The notes below the pieces were generated by a model. That model had not been told where the DNA came from. It did not search any database and saw only the letters and a program-made list of their open reading frames with translations. This document shows, piece by piece, positions 1 through 6,801 of a DNA stretch of 7,028 nucleotides. Each line of letters starts with the position of its first letter. Within the stretch, counting starts at the first letter, position 1. Source of the DNA: an uncultured Erysipelotrichaceae bacterium (GTDB taxonomy: Bacteria > Bacillota_I > Bacilli_A > Erysipelotrichales > Erysipelotrichaceae); assembly GCA_937893225.1 (NCBI GenBank), contig CALBJM010000054.1, forward strand, positions 1-7,028, read 5' to 3'. The translations under genes were made by a program, and so were the position numbers.

Positions 1-729
1 GATTACATTGAAATGAAACAGAGTGATCTTTCTGATATTATCGAAGAAACTGCTTTTGCGGCCTCTTTAAAAGAAACGAGACCAGTTTTAACTGGCGTTA
101 ATTTCAAGTTAGCTGATAATGTATTAACTGTTACTGCTACGGATTCATATCGTTTAGCAAAAAAGACAATTGCATTAGAAACAGCAAATACATTTAATAT
201 TACAATTCCATCTAAGTCTTTAAATGAAGTTAAGAATACTATGCTCAATAGTCCAGAGACAATCAAGATTTGTCAAAATGATAAGAAAGTTCAATTTATC
301 ATTGATGATATGATCTTACAATCTCGTTTATTAGATGGAGGATATCCAGAAACAGATCGTTTGATTCCATCTTCCTTTTCTTATAAATTAACAATGAATA
401 GAATGGATCTTATTCGTGCTATCGATAGAACTACATTTATTAAAAATGACAATATGACGATCAATAAATTGCAATGTTCTCAGGAAGAAGTCGTATTAAC
501 AAATAAATCTCAAGAAATCGGTGAATCTCGTGAAACTTTGAATGCTGCATGGGAGGGAGAACCATTAAACATTTCCTTTTCTGGTAACTATGTTATTGAT
601 GCTGCAAAAGCATTAAAAGGAGATGAAGTAATCATTGAATTTACAGGTGAAATGAAGCCTTTCATTTTGAAAAATTCAGAGGATAATGATATTCTCCAAT
701 TGGTATTGCCAGTTAGAACATATAATTGA
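1..729 (+). CDS. dnaN: DNA polymerase III beta subunit (sliding clamp), 3' part
   Basis: The reading frame is open at the left edge, so the first ATG seen (13) is not the true start; 242 residues are present of a family norm of about 370-380, so roughly the first 130 (domain 1) are missing. The protein forms a dimeric ring around DNA that tethers the replicative polymerase and many repair enzymes. Seen here: domain 2, including the ETRPVLTGV stretch and the ATDSYRLA motif; the domain 2-3 linker GGYPETDRLIP around window residues 113-123; and domain 3 ending in LPVRTYN, the canonical C-terminal LPVRTY tail that lines the pocket for clamp-binding peptides. It ends in TGA and is followed 29 bases later by a strong terminator hairpin. 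Identity is secure from these motifs and from the yaaA-recF-gyrB-gyrA neighbours. No frameshift or unusual composition is seen. Confidence 0.97.
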   Translation, partial: DYIEMKQSDLSDIIEETAFAASLKETRPVLTGVNFKLADNVLTVTATDSYRLAKKTIALETANTFNITIPSKSLNEVKNTMLNSPETIKICQNDKKVQFIIDDMILQSRLLDGGYPETDRLIPSSFSYKLTMNRMDLIRAIDRTTFIKNDNMTINKLQCSQEEVVLTNKSQEIGESRETLNAAWEGEPLNISFSGNYVIDAAKALKGDEVIIEFTGEMKPFILKNSEDNDILQLVLPVRTYN

Positions 730-749
730 TAGAATAAGCGTCTGAACAT

Positions 750-778
750 AAGACTTTTCCCTATAAATATGCTATAAT
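750..778 (+). promoter_or_regulatory. Extended -10 promoter for the yaaA-recF-gyrB-gyrA operon
   Basis: TGCTATAAT at 770-778 is a perfect extended -10 element (TGn plus TATAAT). Seventeen bases upstream of the -10, AAGACT (750-755) is a weak -35 matching 3 of 6 consensus bases, which is common for extended -10 promoters. Predicted transcription starts near 784-786, giving a leader of about 30 bases to yaaA. A transcript begun there lacks the 5' arm of the overlapping terminator hairpin and so cannot be stopped by it. This is the only convincing promoter upstream of the operon in the window. Position and spacing are seen directly; activity is inferred. Confidence 0.7.
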
Positions 779-793
779 TTATAGGGTTTTTTT
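759..793 (+). terminator. Rho-independent terminator after dnaN
   Basis: A perfect 10-bp inverted repeat, CCCTATAAAT (759-768) and ATTTATAGGG (777-786), encloses an 8-base loop and is followed at once by seven Ts (787-793). The stem has three closing G-C pairs at its base, next to the U tract, as in typical intrinsic terminators. It should end the dnaN (probably dnaA-dnaN) transcript. It physically overlaps the promoter of the next operon, whose -10 box spans the loop and the start of the 3' arm. Confidence 0.88.
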
Positions 794-815
794 ATGTTTT
801 TGAAGGGAGAATTTT

Positions 816-1016
816 ATGGAAAAAATCAATGGTGAATATATTAAGCTAGAACAGTTCCTGAAAATGGCAAATATAGTATCTACTGGTGGTGAAGCTAAGT
901 ATTATCTTATGGAAAATAAAGTTCTCGTAAATGGTGTAGAAGAAAATCGTAGAGGTAGAAAGTTATATCCTGGAGATATCGTAGTTGTAGAGGGTAGAAA
1001 ATTAATTGTTGGATGA
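816..1016 (+). CDS. yaaA: S4-domain RNA-binding protein YaaA
   Basis: This 66-residue protein is almost entirely one S4 domain (about residues 9-66), with the recognisable core TGGEAKYYLMENKVLVNGV followed by a basic RRGRK and the closing LYPGDIVVVEG turn. S4 domains bind structured RNA; the copy found between dnaN and recF in many Bacillota is the YaaA family, thought to act on ribosome assembly or RNA rather than DNA, but its exact job is poorly defined. The length is close to the roughly 70 residues usual for the family. The start is supported by GAAGGGAGA (802-810) five bases upstream. It is the first gene of the operon, and its stop overlaps the recF start in ATGA (1013-1016), which suggests that recF translation is coupled to it. 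Confidence 0.93.
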   Translation: MEKINGEYIKLEQFLKMANIVSTGGEAKYYLMENKVLVNGVEENRRGRKLYPGDIVVVEGRKLIVG

Positions 1017-2107
1017 TCGTAAAGAAAGTTAGATTGCGTAACTTTCGAAATTATTCTTTTTGTGAATTTGAATTTTCAGATGGTATCAATGTAATAACAG
1101 GAAAGAATGCGCAAGGAAAAACAAATCTTATTGAAAGTCTGATTTATCTTTCTCTTACAAGAAGTCATCGTATATTGAACGATAAACAGTTGATCAAAGA
1201 TGGATATGAATTTGCGGATATTAAGTGCAGATTTATAGATCAAGGTTCTTCAAGAGAAATAGAAGCAATAATTCATCAAAAAGGAAAGACATTGATGGTA
1301 CAACATCAACCTGTAAAAAAAAGCAGTGAATTTGTTGGATTATTAAATGTAGTTCTTTTTTCTCCTGATGACTTGAATATATTTACAGATGCGCCAAAAG
1401 ATAGAAGAAAGATAATGAATCAAGAATTATCGAAAACTTCTAGTAAATATTTAAATTCTTTATCACGTTTTAATGCAATATTAAAAGAAAGAAATCTTCT
1501 TTTAAAAAGAATACATGTAGATACAAATTTATTAGATACATTTGATGAACAAATGTCAGAACTTGAATGCAATATTATTCAAGAAAGAAAAGTATTTATA
1601 AATACAATCAATCAAAACATTTGTGATATTTATAAGAAATTATCAGATGATACGATTAGAGTGCAAGTGAAATACAATTGTTGCTTAGAGAATGATGTAT
1701 CAATTGAAAACATCTTATTCGAACATAAAAAGCATCGAGAAAAAGATATAGAAAATCATGTCACTACATTTGGCATACATAGAGAAGACTTTACGTTTGA
1801 AATGAATGACAGAAATTTGGTTCAATTTGCTTCACAAGGACAAAAAAGAATGACTGTCTTATCTTTCAAAATGTCTTTACTAAAATACATAACAATAAGA
1901 ACACATCGTCAACCTATTTTGCTTTTAGATGATGTATTGAGTGAATTAGATTTAGATAGACAAAATAAACTGATGGATATGGTAGGTGGCAGCTTTCAAT
2001 GTTTGATAACTGCTACTGAAATTCCAGAATTTCTAAAAAATAAAAAAATGAAGATTTTCCAAATTGATCATGGAAATATTCAAAGTATTACAGGAGGTGA
2101 AGTATGA
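1013..2107 (+). CDS. recF: DNA replication and repair protein RecF
   Basis: RecF is an SMC/ABC-like ATPase of the RecFOR pathway that recognises gapped DNA and promotes RecA loading on SSB-coated single strands. Its 364 residues match the family norm of about 360-375. Seen: N-terminal VRLRNFRNY; Walker A GKNAQGKT (30-37); the family stretch FSPDDLNIF...DRRK (116-133); a lid-like GIHRED (254-259); the ABC signature SQGQKR (274-279); Walker B ILLLDD (302-307) and D-loop SELD (310-313). A central helical arm lies around 140-250. All ATPase residues are present, so it looks functional. The lid motif is usually GPHRDD; here Pro is Ile. The ATG is fixed by homology of the first residues, yet no Shine-Dalgarno lies just upstream, so translation probably depends on ribosomes finishing yaaA. 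Its own stop overlaps the gyrB start by four bases. Confidence 0.97.
   Translation: MIVKKVRLRNFRNYSFCEFEFSDGINVITGKNAQGKTNLIESLIYLSLTRSHRILNDKQLIKDGYEFADIKCRFIDQGSSREIEAIIHQKGKTLMVQHQPVKKSSEFVGLLNVVLFSPDDLNIFTDAPKDRRKIMNQELSKTSSKYLNSLSRFNAILKERNLLLKRIHVDTNLLDTFDEQMSELECNIIQERKVFINTINQNICDIYKKLSDDTIRVQVKYNCCLENDVSIENILFEHKKHREKDIENHVTTFGIHREDFTFEMNDRNLVQFASQGQKRMTVLSFKMSLLKYITIRTHRQPILLLDDVLSELDLDRQNKLMDMVGGSFQCLITATEIPEFLKNKKMKIFQIDHGNIQSITGGEV
2092..2100 (+). promoter_or_regulatory. Near-perfect ribosome-binding site for gyrB inside recF
   Basis: AGGAGGTGA lies within the last codons of recF and ends three bases before the gyrB ATG (2104); the AGGAGG core is six bases away. It matches the anti-Shine-Dalgarno end of 16S rRNA over nine bases and fixes the gyrB start at 2104, so the unusual N-terminal extension of GyrB is likely to be real. 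Confidence 0.88.
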
Positions 2108-4095
2108 GTGAAGAAGTAAAAGAAGTCATTGAGACAGAAGATGGAAGTAAAGCTGTTATTGGGGCTACTTTGGATTCAAAAGTAACAGAAGAATATAATG
2201 ACTCTGAAATTCAGGTTTTAGAAGGGCTTGAGGCAGTTAGAAAAAGACCTGGTATGTATATTGCTTCTACTTCATCTAAAGGTTTACATCATCTTGTTTG
2301 GGAAATCGTAGATAATGGTATTGATGAAGCTATGGCTGGTTATGCTTCAACTGTAACAGTGACAATTGATGAAAATAATGCGGTGACTGTTGAAGATGAT
2401 GGTCGTGGTATGCCTACAGGTAAAAATGCGAAGACAGGAAAGTCTACAATTGAAACAATTTTTACTGTACTTCATGCTGGTGGTAAATTTGGTGGTGGTG
2501 CGTATAAGTATTCAGGTGGTCTACATGGTGTAGGTGCGTCTGTTGTAAATGCATTGTCAACATGGTTAGAAGTACATGTGTATCATGAAGGTAAAGTGTA
2601 TTTTGAGAGATTTGAAAATGGCGGTCATCCAGTAGGTGAATTGAAAGTGATTGCGGATTGTGATCCTAAGAAACATGGTTCAATTGTTAAATTTCAAGCT
2701 GATCCTACCATATTTACAGAAACGACAGTATATGATCATGAAACGATTCGTGATCGTCTAAGACAACTTGCTTTCTTAAACAAAGGTATTCGTCTTGTAT
2801 TCAATGATGAAAGAGAAGAAGATGAGAAAAAGAAGCATTATGAATTTTTCTTTGAAGGTGGTCTAAAGCAATATATTGAGTATCTCAATAAATCTAAAAC
2901 ACCAGTGCATCCAGATGTAATATATGCAGAAGGGTATGAAAAAGACATTCAAGTAGAAGTTGCTTGCCAATATAATGATGGCTATAATCCTTCTATTTAT
3001 ACTTTCTGTAATAATATCAATACCGTTGAAGGTGGTACACATTTAGAAGGTTTTAATAATGCTTTAAATAGAACACTCAATAAATATGCAAGAGATGCAA
3101 AAATCTTAAAAGAAAAAGATGACAATTTAACTTCTGATGACTGTAGAGAAGGAATTACTGCTGTTATATCTGTTAAACACCCTGATCCACAATATGAAGG
3201 ACAGACTAAAACAAAATTAGGAAATTCAGTTGTTCGAAAAATTGTTTCTGATATTTTTGGTGCTCAGTTAGAAAGATTTCTTTTAGAAAATCCAGATGAA
3301 GCCAAAGCTATTGTAGAAAAAGCAATGGTAGCATCACAAGCACGTGTAGCTGCGAAGAGAGCAAGAGAAGCTACAAGAAGAAAATCAGCATTAGAAGTAT
3401 CTTCTTTACCAGGCAAGCTTTCTGATTGTTCTTCTAAAGATGCTAGTATTTGTGAAATTTATTTAGTCGAAGGTGATTCTGCCGGTGGTTCAGCAAAACA
3501 GGGCAGAGATTCTCATTTCCAGGCAATTTTACCTTTGAGAGGTAAGATTTTAAATGTAGAAAAAGCAAGACAAGCACGTATTTTTGAAAATCAGGAAATT
3601 CGTTCTATGATTACTGCTTTTGGTTGCGGAATTTTAGAGGAAACAGATCCATCAAAACTTCGGTATAACAAAATCGTTATCATGACCGATGCCGATGTCG
3701 ATGGTGCACATATTAGAATTTTACTTTTGACTTTCTTATATCGTTATATGCGTGCAATCATAGAAGCAGGTCACGTATATATTGCGCAACCTCCTCTGTA
3801 TAAATTACAGAAGGGAAATACGATTCGTTATGCCTATACAGAACAACAGGCAACAAAATATATTGCAGAATTAGGTGATCGTATTTCAACGCAAAGATAT
3901 AAAGGTCTTGGTGAAATGAATCCTGAACAACTTTGGGAAACAACCATGGATCCAAAGAATAGAACTTTGATTCGTGTAAGTATTGATGATGCTGAAAAAG
4001 CAGATGAATATTTTAATATCTTTATGGGTGATGAAGTAGAGCCTAGAAAGAATTACATCATTGAAAATGGTAAGTTTGCAAATTTGGATATTTAA
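2104..4095 (+). CDS. gyrB: DNA gyrase subunit B
   Basis: This is the ATPase subunit of gyrase (type IIA topoisomerase), which with GyrA introduces negative supercoils. Its 663 residues are slightly more than the roughly 640-650 usual in Bacillota, mainly because of an acidic N-terminal extension of about 34 residues. Domains: GHKL ATPase (about 35-230) with catalytic Glu67, Mg-binding Asn71, Asp98 in EDDGRGMP and the ATP lid GGLHGVGAS; transducer (about 235-405) with QTKTKLG containing Lys369; TOPRIM (about 449-565) with EGDSAGG (Glu456) and DADVD (Asp529, Asp531, Asp533); C-terminal QRYKGLGEMNP. The large insertion of enterobacterial GyrB is absent. Residue numbers run about 25 above E. coli in the ATPase domain. 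His161 stands where E. coli has Arg136, and Ser193 where it has Thr165. The DNG after the catalytic Glu and AST after GMYI are also slight deviations. Gyrase rather than ParE is favoured by the recF and gyrA context. Confidence 0.97.
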   Translation: MSEEVKEVIETEDGSKAVIGATLDSKVTEEYNDSEIQVLEGLEAVRKRPGMYIASTSSKGLHHLVWEIVDNGIDEAMAGYASTVTVTIDENNAVTVEDDGRGMPTGKNAKTGKSTIETIFTVLHAGGKFGGGAYKYSGGLHGVGASVVNALSTWLEVHVYHEGKVYFERFENGGHPVGELKVIADCDPKKHGSIVKFQADPTIFTETTVYDHETIRDRLRQLAFLNKGIRLVFNDEREEDEKKKHYEFFFEGGLKQYIEYLNKSKTPVHPDVIYAEGYEKDIQVEVACQYNDGYNPSIYTFCNNINTVEGGTHLEGFNNALNRTLNKYARDAKILKEKDDNLTSDDCREGITAVISVKHPDPQYEGQTKTKLGNSVVRKIVSDIFGAQLERFLLENPDEAKAIVEKAMVASQARVAAKRAREATRRKSALEVSSLPGKLSDCSSKDASICEIYLVEGDSAGGSAKQGRDSHFQAILPLRGKILNVEKARQARIFENQEIRSMITAFGCGILEETDPSKLRYNKIVIMTDADVDGAHIRILLLTFLYRYMRAIIEAGHVYIAQPPLYKLQKGNTIRYAYTEQQATKYIAELGDRISTQRYKGLGEMNPEQLWETTMDPKNRTLIRVSIDDAEKADEYFNIFMGDEVEPRKNYIIENGKFANLDI

Positions 4096-4108
4096 GGAGG
4101 GTTAAAAA

Positions 4109-6595
4109 ATGGCTAGAGATGATTTTATGGAATTTGATGAGTCAAAATTTGACCCAGGAAATATTACAGAACAAGAACTTACAAAAGAATTAAAAAGAGA
4201 TTTTATTGACTATTCTATGTCAGTTATTGTATCTCGTGCATTGCCAGATGTTAGAGATGGAATGAAGCCTGTACAAAGAAGAATTCTATATGCCATGAAT
4301 GAAATGAATAATACGCCAGACAAGCCATATCGTAAGTGTGCGCGTATTGTAGGTGAGACAATGGGTAAATATCATCCACATGGTGATTCATCCATTTATG
4401 GTGCACTCGTATACATGGCTCAACCATGGAATATGAGAGAATTATTAATTGATGGACATGGAAATTTTGGCTCTATGGATGGAGATGGTGCGGCTGCTAT
4501 GCGTTATACAGAAGCACGTCTTTCTAAGATTTCTATGGAAATGTTAAGAGATCTTGATAAAGAAACAGTCAATATGTCTTTAAACTATGAAGGTGAAGAA
4601 CTTGAACCAGATGTTCTTCCTGCTAGAATGCCAAATTTGATCGTTAATGGTTCAATGGGAATTGCGGTTGGTATGGCAACAAATGTAGCACCTCATAATT
4701 TAGGAGAAACAATTGATGCAATTATTGCGGTCATGCATAATCCTGAAATTACAACGACTGAATTGATGGAATATATCAAGGGACCAGATTTTCCTACTGG
4801 TGGGTATATTATTGGCAAATCAGCAATTCGAAAAGCCTTTGAAACAGGTAAAGGTTCTATCGTCATGCGTGCAAAAACGGATATTGAACATATGCCTAAT
4901 GGAAAAAGTAGAATTGTTGTAAAAGAAATTCCTTACACAGTCAATAAGGCAAGCATGGTTGAGAGAATTGCTTCATTAGCAAGAGATAAACAAATAGAAG
5001 GTATCACTGATCTCAGAGATGAATCTAATATGGATGGCGTACGTGTTGTTATGGAATTAAAGAAAGACGTGCAGCCAGAAGTATTATTAAATCAGTTATA
5101 TAAACTTTCTCCTCTACAAACAAATTTTTCTGTTAATAATGTAGTTTTATTTAATGAAACACCGAGAACAGTTGGTATTAAAGAACTTATTCAAGGTTAT
5201 ATCGACCACCAAGATGAAGTCATTACAAGAAGAACACAATATGATTTAAAGAAAGCTGAAGCAAGAGCACATATCTTAGAAGGCTTAAAAGTAGCAGTAG
5301 ATAATTTAGATGCTATCATTCATATTATTCGAACATCTAGAGACGATGCAGAAGCTACACAAAGAATGGAAGATCAATTCAGTTTAGATGATATTCAGTG
5401 TAAAGCTATCTTAGATATGCAATTTAGAAGACTTACAGGTCTAGCAAGAGAAAAGATTGATAATGAATATCAAGATTTATTATTAAAAATTGCTGATTTA
5501 AGAGATATCCTTGCTAATCATTGGCGTATTGATAAAATCATTGAAGATGAATTAACAGAAGTAAAAATAAAATATGCTGATGAAAGAAGAACTACAATTC
5601 TTGAAGGTTCTGCAGAAATGGAAGATGAAGATTTGATTCCTGTAGAAGATATTGTTATTACGATGTCTTCAAATGGATATATCAAGAGAATGACTTCCGA
5701 TACATATAAAGTCCAAAACCGAGGTGGTAAAGGTATCAAGGGGATGGATTTAAATAAAGATGACAATATTGAATTGTTCATTCATATGAATACACATGAT
5801 CATTTATTGTTATTTACTAACACAGGTCGTGTATTCCGTATCAAGGGATATAATATTCCTCAATTTTCAAGAACTTCTAAAGGTTTACCAATTATCAATC
5901 TTGTAGAAATCAACCGTGATGAAAAAGTATGTGCGTTAGTTCCTTACAATGAATCAGAAGATAAGAAGTATTTATTCTTTGTTACAAAGCAGGGTCTTGT
6001 TAAGCGAACACCTGTTTCTGAATTTGAAAAAATCAATAAAAATGGAAAAATTGCAATAAAGTTTAACGAAGGAGATGAATTGGCCTTTGTTAGAGGAACA
6101 AGTGGCAAAGCGGAAGTTATTATTGCGGGAACAAATGGTAAAGCTGTTCGCTTTAAAGAAGATACAGTACGTCCGCTTGGTAGAACTGCAAGAGGTGTCA
6201 AAGGTTTTAATGTCGATGGTGGCAGTGTTATAGGACTTGCGACGAATGAAGAGGGCAAGTATATCATGACATTGACGAAAAAGGGATTTGGTAAGATGTC
6301 AAATCTTGATGACTATCGTATGACTAGTAGAGGTAGTAAAGGTGTTAAAACAGCTACACTGAATGAAAAAACAGGTGATCTTATTGCTATGAGAAGTGTT
6401 AATGGTGACGAGGACTGTATGATCATGACAGATGCTGGCATCATTATAAGAATTTCATTGAAGCAGATTTCAGTAAGTGGCAGAGCTACTAGAGGTGTTA
6501 AATTCATAAATATCAAGGATGGAGAAGGTGTTTCTAATGTAGCTATTCTTGATCCAGAAGATGATGAAGAAACAGTAGCAGAAAATAGTGATTAG
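4109..6595 (+). CDS. gyrA: DNA gyrase subunit A
   Basis: This is the DNA cleavage-religation and wrapping subunit of gyrase. It has 828 residues, normal for Bacillota. AAGGAGG (4094-4100), eight bases before the ATG and overlapping the gyrB stop, fixes the start. Seen: winged-helix cleavage domain (about 30-150) with catalytic Arg132-Tyr133 in AAMRYTEAR; tower (about 170-345); coiled coil with gate (about 365-490); and a C-terminal beta-pinwheel (about 510-815) made of repeated blades such as TNTGRVFRI, TKQGLVKRT, GTNGKAVRF, TKKGFGKMS and TDAGIIIRI. The GyrA-box QNRGGKG (536-542) is close to the canonical QRRGGKG and marks it as GyrA rather than ParC, because it is needed for DNA wrapping. 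An acidic tail (815-828) follows. In the quinolone-determining region HGDSSIYG, Ser94 is conserved but Gly98 replaces the usual acidic residue. It is the last gene of the operon. Confidence 0.97.
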   Translation: MARDDFMEFDESKFDPGNITEQELTKELKRDFIDYSMSVIVSRALPDVRDGMKPVQRRILYAMNEMNNTPDKPYRKCARIVGETMGKYHPHGDSSIYGALVYMAQPWNMRELLIDGHGNFGSMDGDGAAAMRYTEARLSKISMEMLRDLDKETVNMSLNYEGEELEPDVLPARMPNLIVNGSMGIAVGMATNVAPHNLGETIDAIIAVMHNPEITTTELMEYIKGPDFPTGGYIIGKSAIRKAFETGKGSIVMRAKTDIEHMPNGKSRIVVKEIPYTVNKASMVERIASLARDKQIEGITDLRDESNMDGVRVVMELKKDVQPEVLLNQLYKLSPLQTNFSVNNVVLFNETPRTVGIKELIQGYIDHQDEVITRRTQYDLKKAEARAHILEGLKVAVDNLDAIIHIIRTSRDDAEATQRMEDQFSLDDIQCKAILDMQFRRLTGLAREKIDNEYQDLLLKIADLRDILANHWRIDKIIEDELTEVKIKYADERRTTILEGSAEMEDEDLIPVEDIVITMSSNGYIKRMTSDTYKVQNRGGKGIKGMDLNKDDNIELFIHMNTHDHLLLFTNTGRVFRIKGYNIPQFSRTSKGLPIINLVEINRDEKVCALVPYNESEDKKYLFFVTKQGLVKRTPVSEFEKINKNGKIAIKFNEGDELAFVRGTSGKAEVIIAGTNGKAVRFKEDTVRPLGRTARGVKGFNVDGGSVIGLATNEEGKYIMTLTKKGFGKMSNLDDYRMTSRGSKGVKTATLNEKTGDLIAMRSVNGDEDCMIMTDAGIIIRISLKQISVSGRATRGVKFINIKDGEGVSNVAILDPEDDEETVAENSD

Positions 6596-6618
6596 ACATT
6601 CATTAACTTAAAAATCAC

Positions 6619-6666
6619 ATTCGTTATGATATATTAAATTCAGATAATATATTTCTTATAACGAAT
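6619..6666. repeat. Imperfect palindrome after gyrA (AT-rich hairpin)
   Basis: ATTCGTTAT (6619-6627) and ATAACGAAT (6658-6666) are a perfect 9-bp inverted repeat. Inside it, ATATATTA (6629-6636) and TAATATAT (6645-6652) form a second perfect 8-bp inverted repeat around an 8-base loop, so the whole can fold as one hairpin interrupted by a 1x5 internal bulge. There is no T-run directly after it, so it is not a terminator by itself. The TTCGTTAT arm recurs in the next hairpin. It could be a 3'-end stabilising structure of the gyrA mRNA, a protein-binding site or part of a switch; I cannot tell which. Confidence 0.7.
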
Positions 6667-6686
6667 AAAAATAGACGATAAATATT

Positions 6687-6729
6687 AAAAAAGGATGTTC
6701 GTTATATGTATTAGCGAATGTCCTTTTTT
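6687..6729. terminator. Bidirectional Rho-independent terminator of the gyrase operon
   Basis: An 18-bp stem pairs 6687-6704 with 6712-6729 around a 7-base loop (TATGTAT), with three G-T wobbles. Its core is GGATGTTCGTTA against TAGCGAATGTCC, flanked by six As on the left and six Ts on the right. The A-run/T-run symmetry gives a U tract on either strand, so it could stop transcription from both directions. It lies 92 bases after the gyrA stop and is the most likely end of the operon transcript. Confidence 0.85.
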
Positions 6730-6758
6730 GAAAGGAAAGCTATATGTTAAAATATAAT
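6728..6758 (+). promoter_or_regulatory. Candidate promoter A for the gene at 6828
   Basis: TTGAAA (6728-6733, 5 of 6 consensus bases) and a perfect TATAAT (6753-6758) are 19 bases apart, which is longer than the optimal 17. The -35 begins in the last two Ts of the gyrase terminator. If used, transcription would start near 6765 and leave a leader of about 63 bases. The region is very AT-rich, so chance matches to a -10 are expected. Confidence 0.3.
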
Positions 6759-6773
6759 CCATCTAGGTATAAA

Positions 6774-6801
6774 AATGGCATTTGTTTATCCTTTATATAA
6801 T
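6774..6801 (+). promoter_or_regulatory. Candidate promoter B for the gene at 6828
   Basis: ATGGCA (6774-6779, 4 of 6 consensus bases) and a perfect TATAAT (6796-6801) are 16 bases apart. Transcription would start near 6808, about 20 bases before the ATG, just leaving room for the GGAGGA ribosome-binding site. A perfect small palindrome, ATTCAA (6800-6805) and TTGAAT (6810-6815) around ATAA, overlaps the end of the -10 and the predicted start and could be an operator or a short 5' hairpin. The call rests on motif matches only. Confidence 0.4.

Noticed and set aside
13..15. ATG at 13 as the start of dnaN
   Set aside because: The frame is open to the left edge and homologous clamp sequence continues upstream, so it is an internal Met.
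3..266. 87-codon open frame on the minus strand
   Set aside because: It lies wholly antisense to dnaN, whose frame is clearly coding; composition is that of a shadow frame and there is no ribosome-binding site of note.
3758..3955. 65-codon minus-strand frame within gyrB
   Set aside because: It is antisense to the conserved TOPRIM and C-terminal region of GyrB, where protein conservation explains the sequence.
5714..5734. GyrA-box reads QNRGGKG instead of QRRGGKG
   Set aside because: The second position varies among Bacillota gyrases; the GG core and final KG are intact, so wrapping activity is expected.
5518..6516. Three minus-strand frames (5518-5781, 5944-6267, 6313-6516) antisense to gyrA
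   Set aside because: They are low-complexity Ser/Leu/Pro-rich translations typical of the reverse of Glu/Lys/Asp/Gly-rich coding sequence; no start signals or domains.
4109..6595. ParC/ParE rather than GyrA/GyrB
   Set aside because: The recF context, the GyrA-box and full six-blade C-terminal domain all indicate gyrase.
6785..6793. Possible DnaA box (TTTATCCTT, near TTATCC)
   Set aside because: Only the TTATCC half of TTATCCACA matches and it stands alone; origins need clusters, and oriC is expected upstream near dnaA.
6744..6800. 18-codon mini-ORF as a real gene
   Set aside because: The start and AAAGGA spacing are plausible, but the frame is very short, contains a promoter-like TATAAT and has no recognisable content; kept only as part of a finding.
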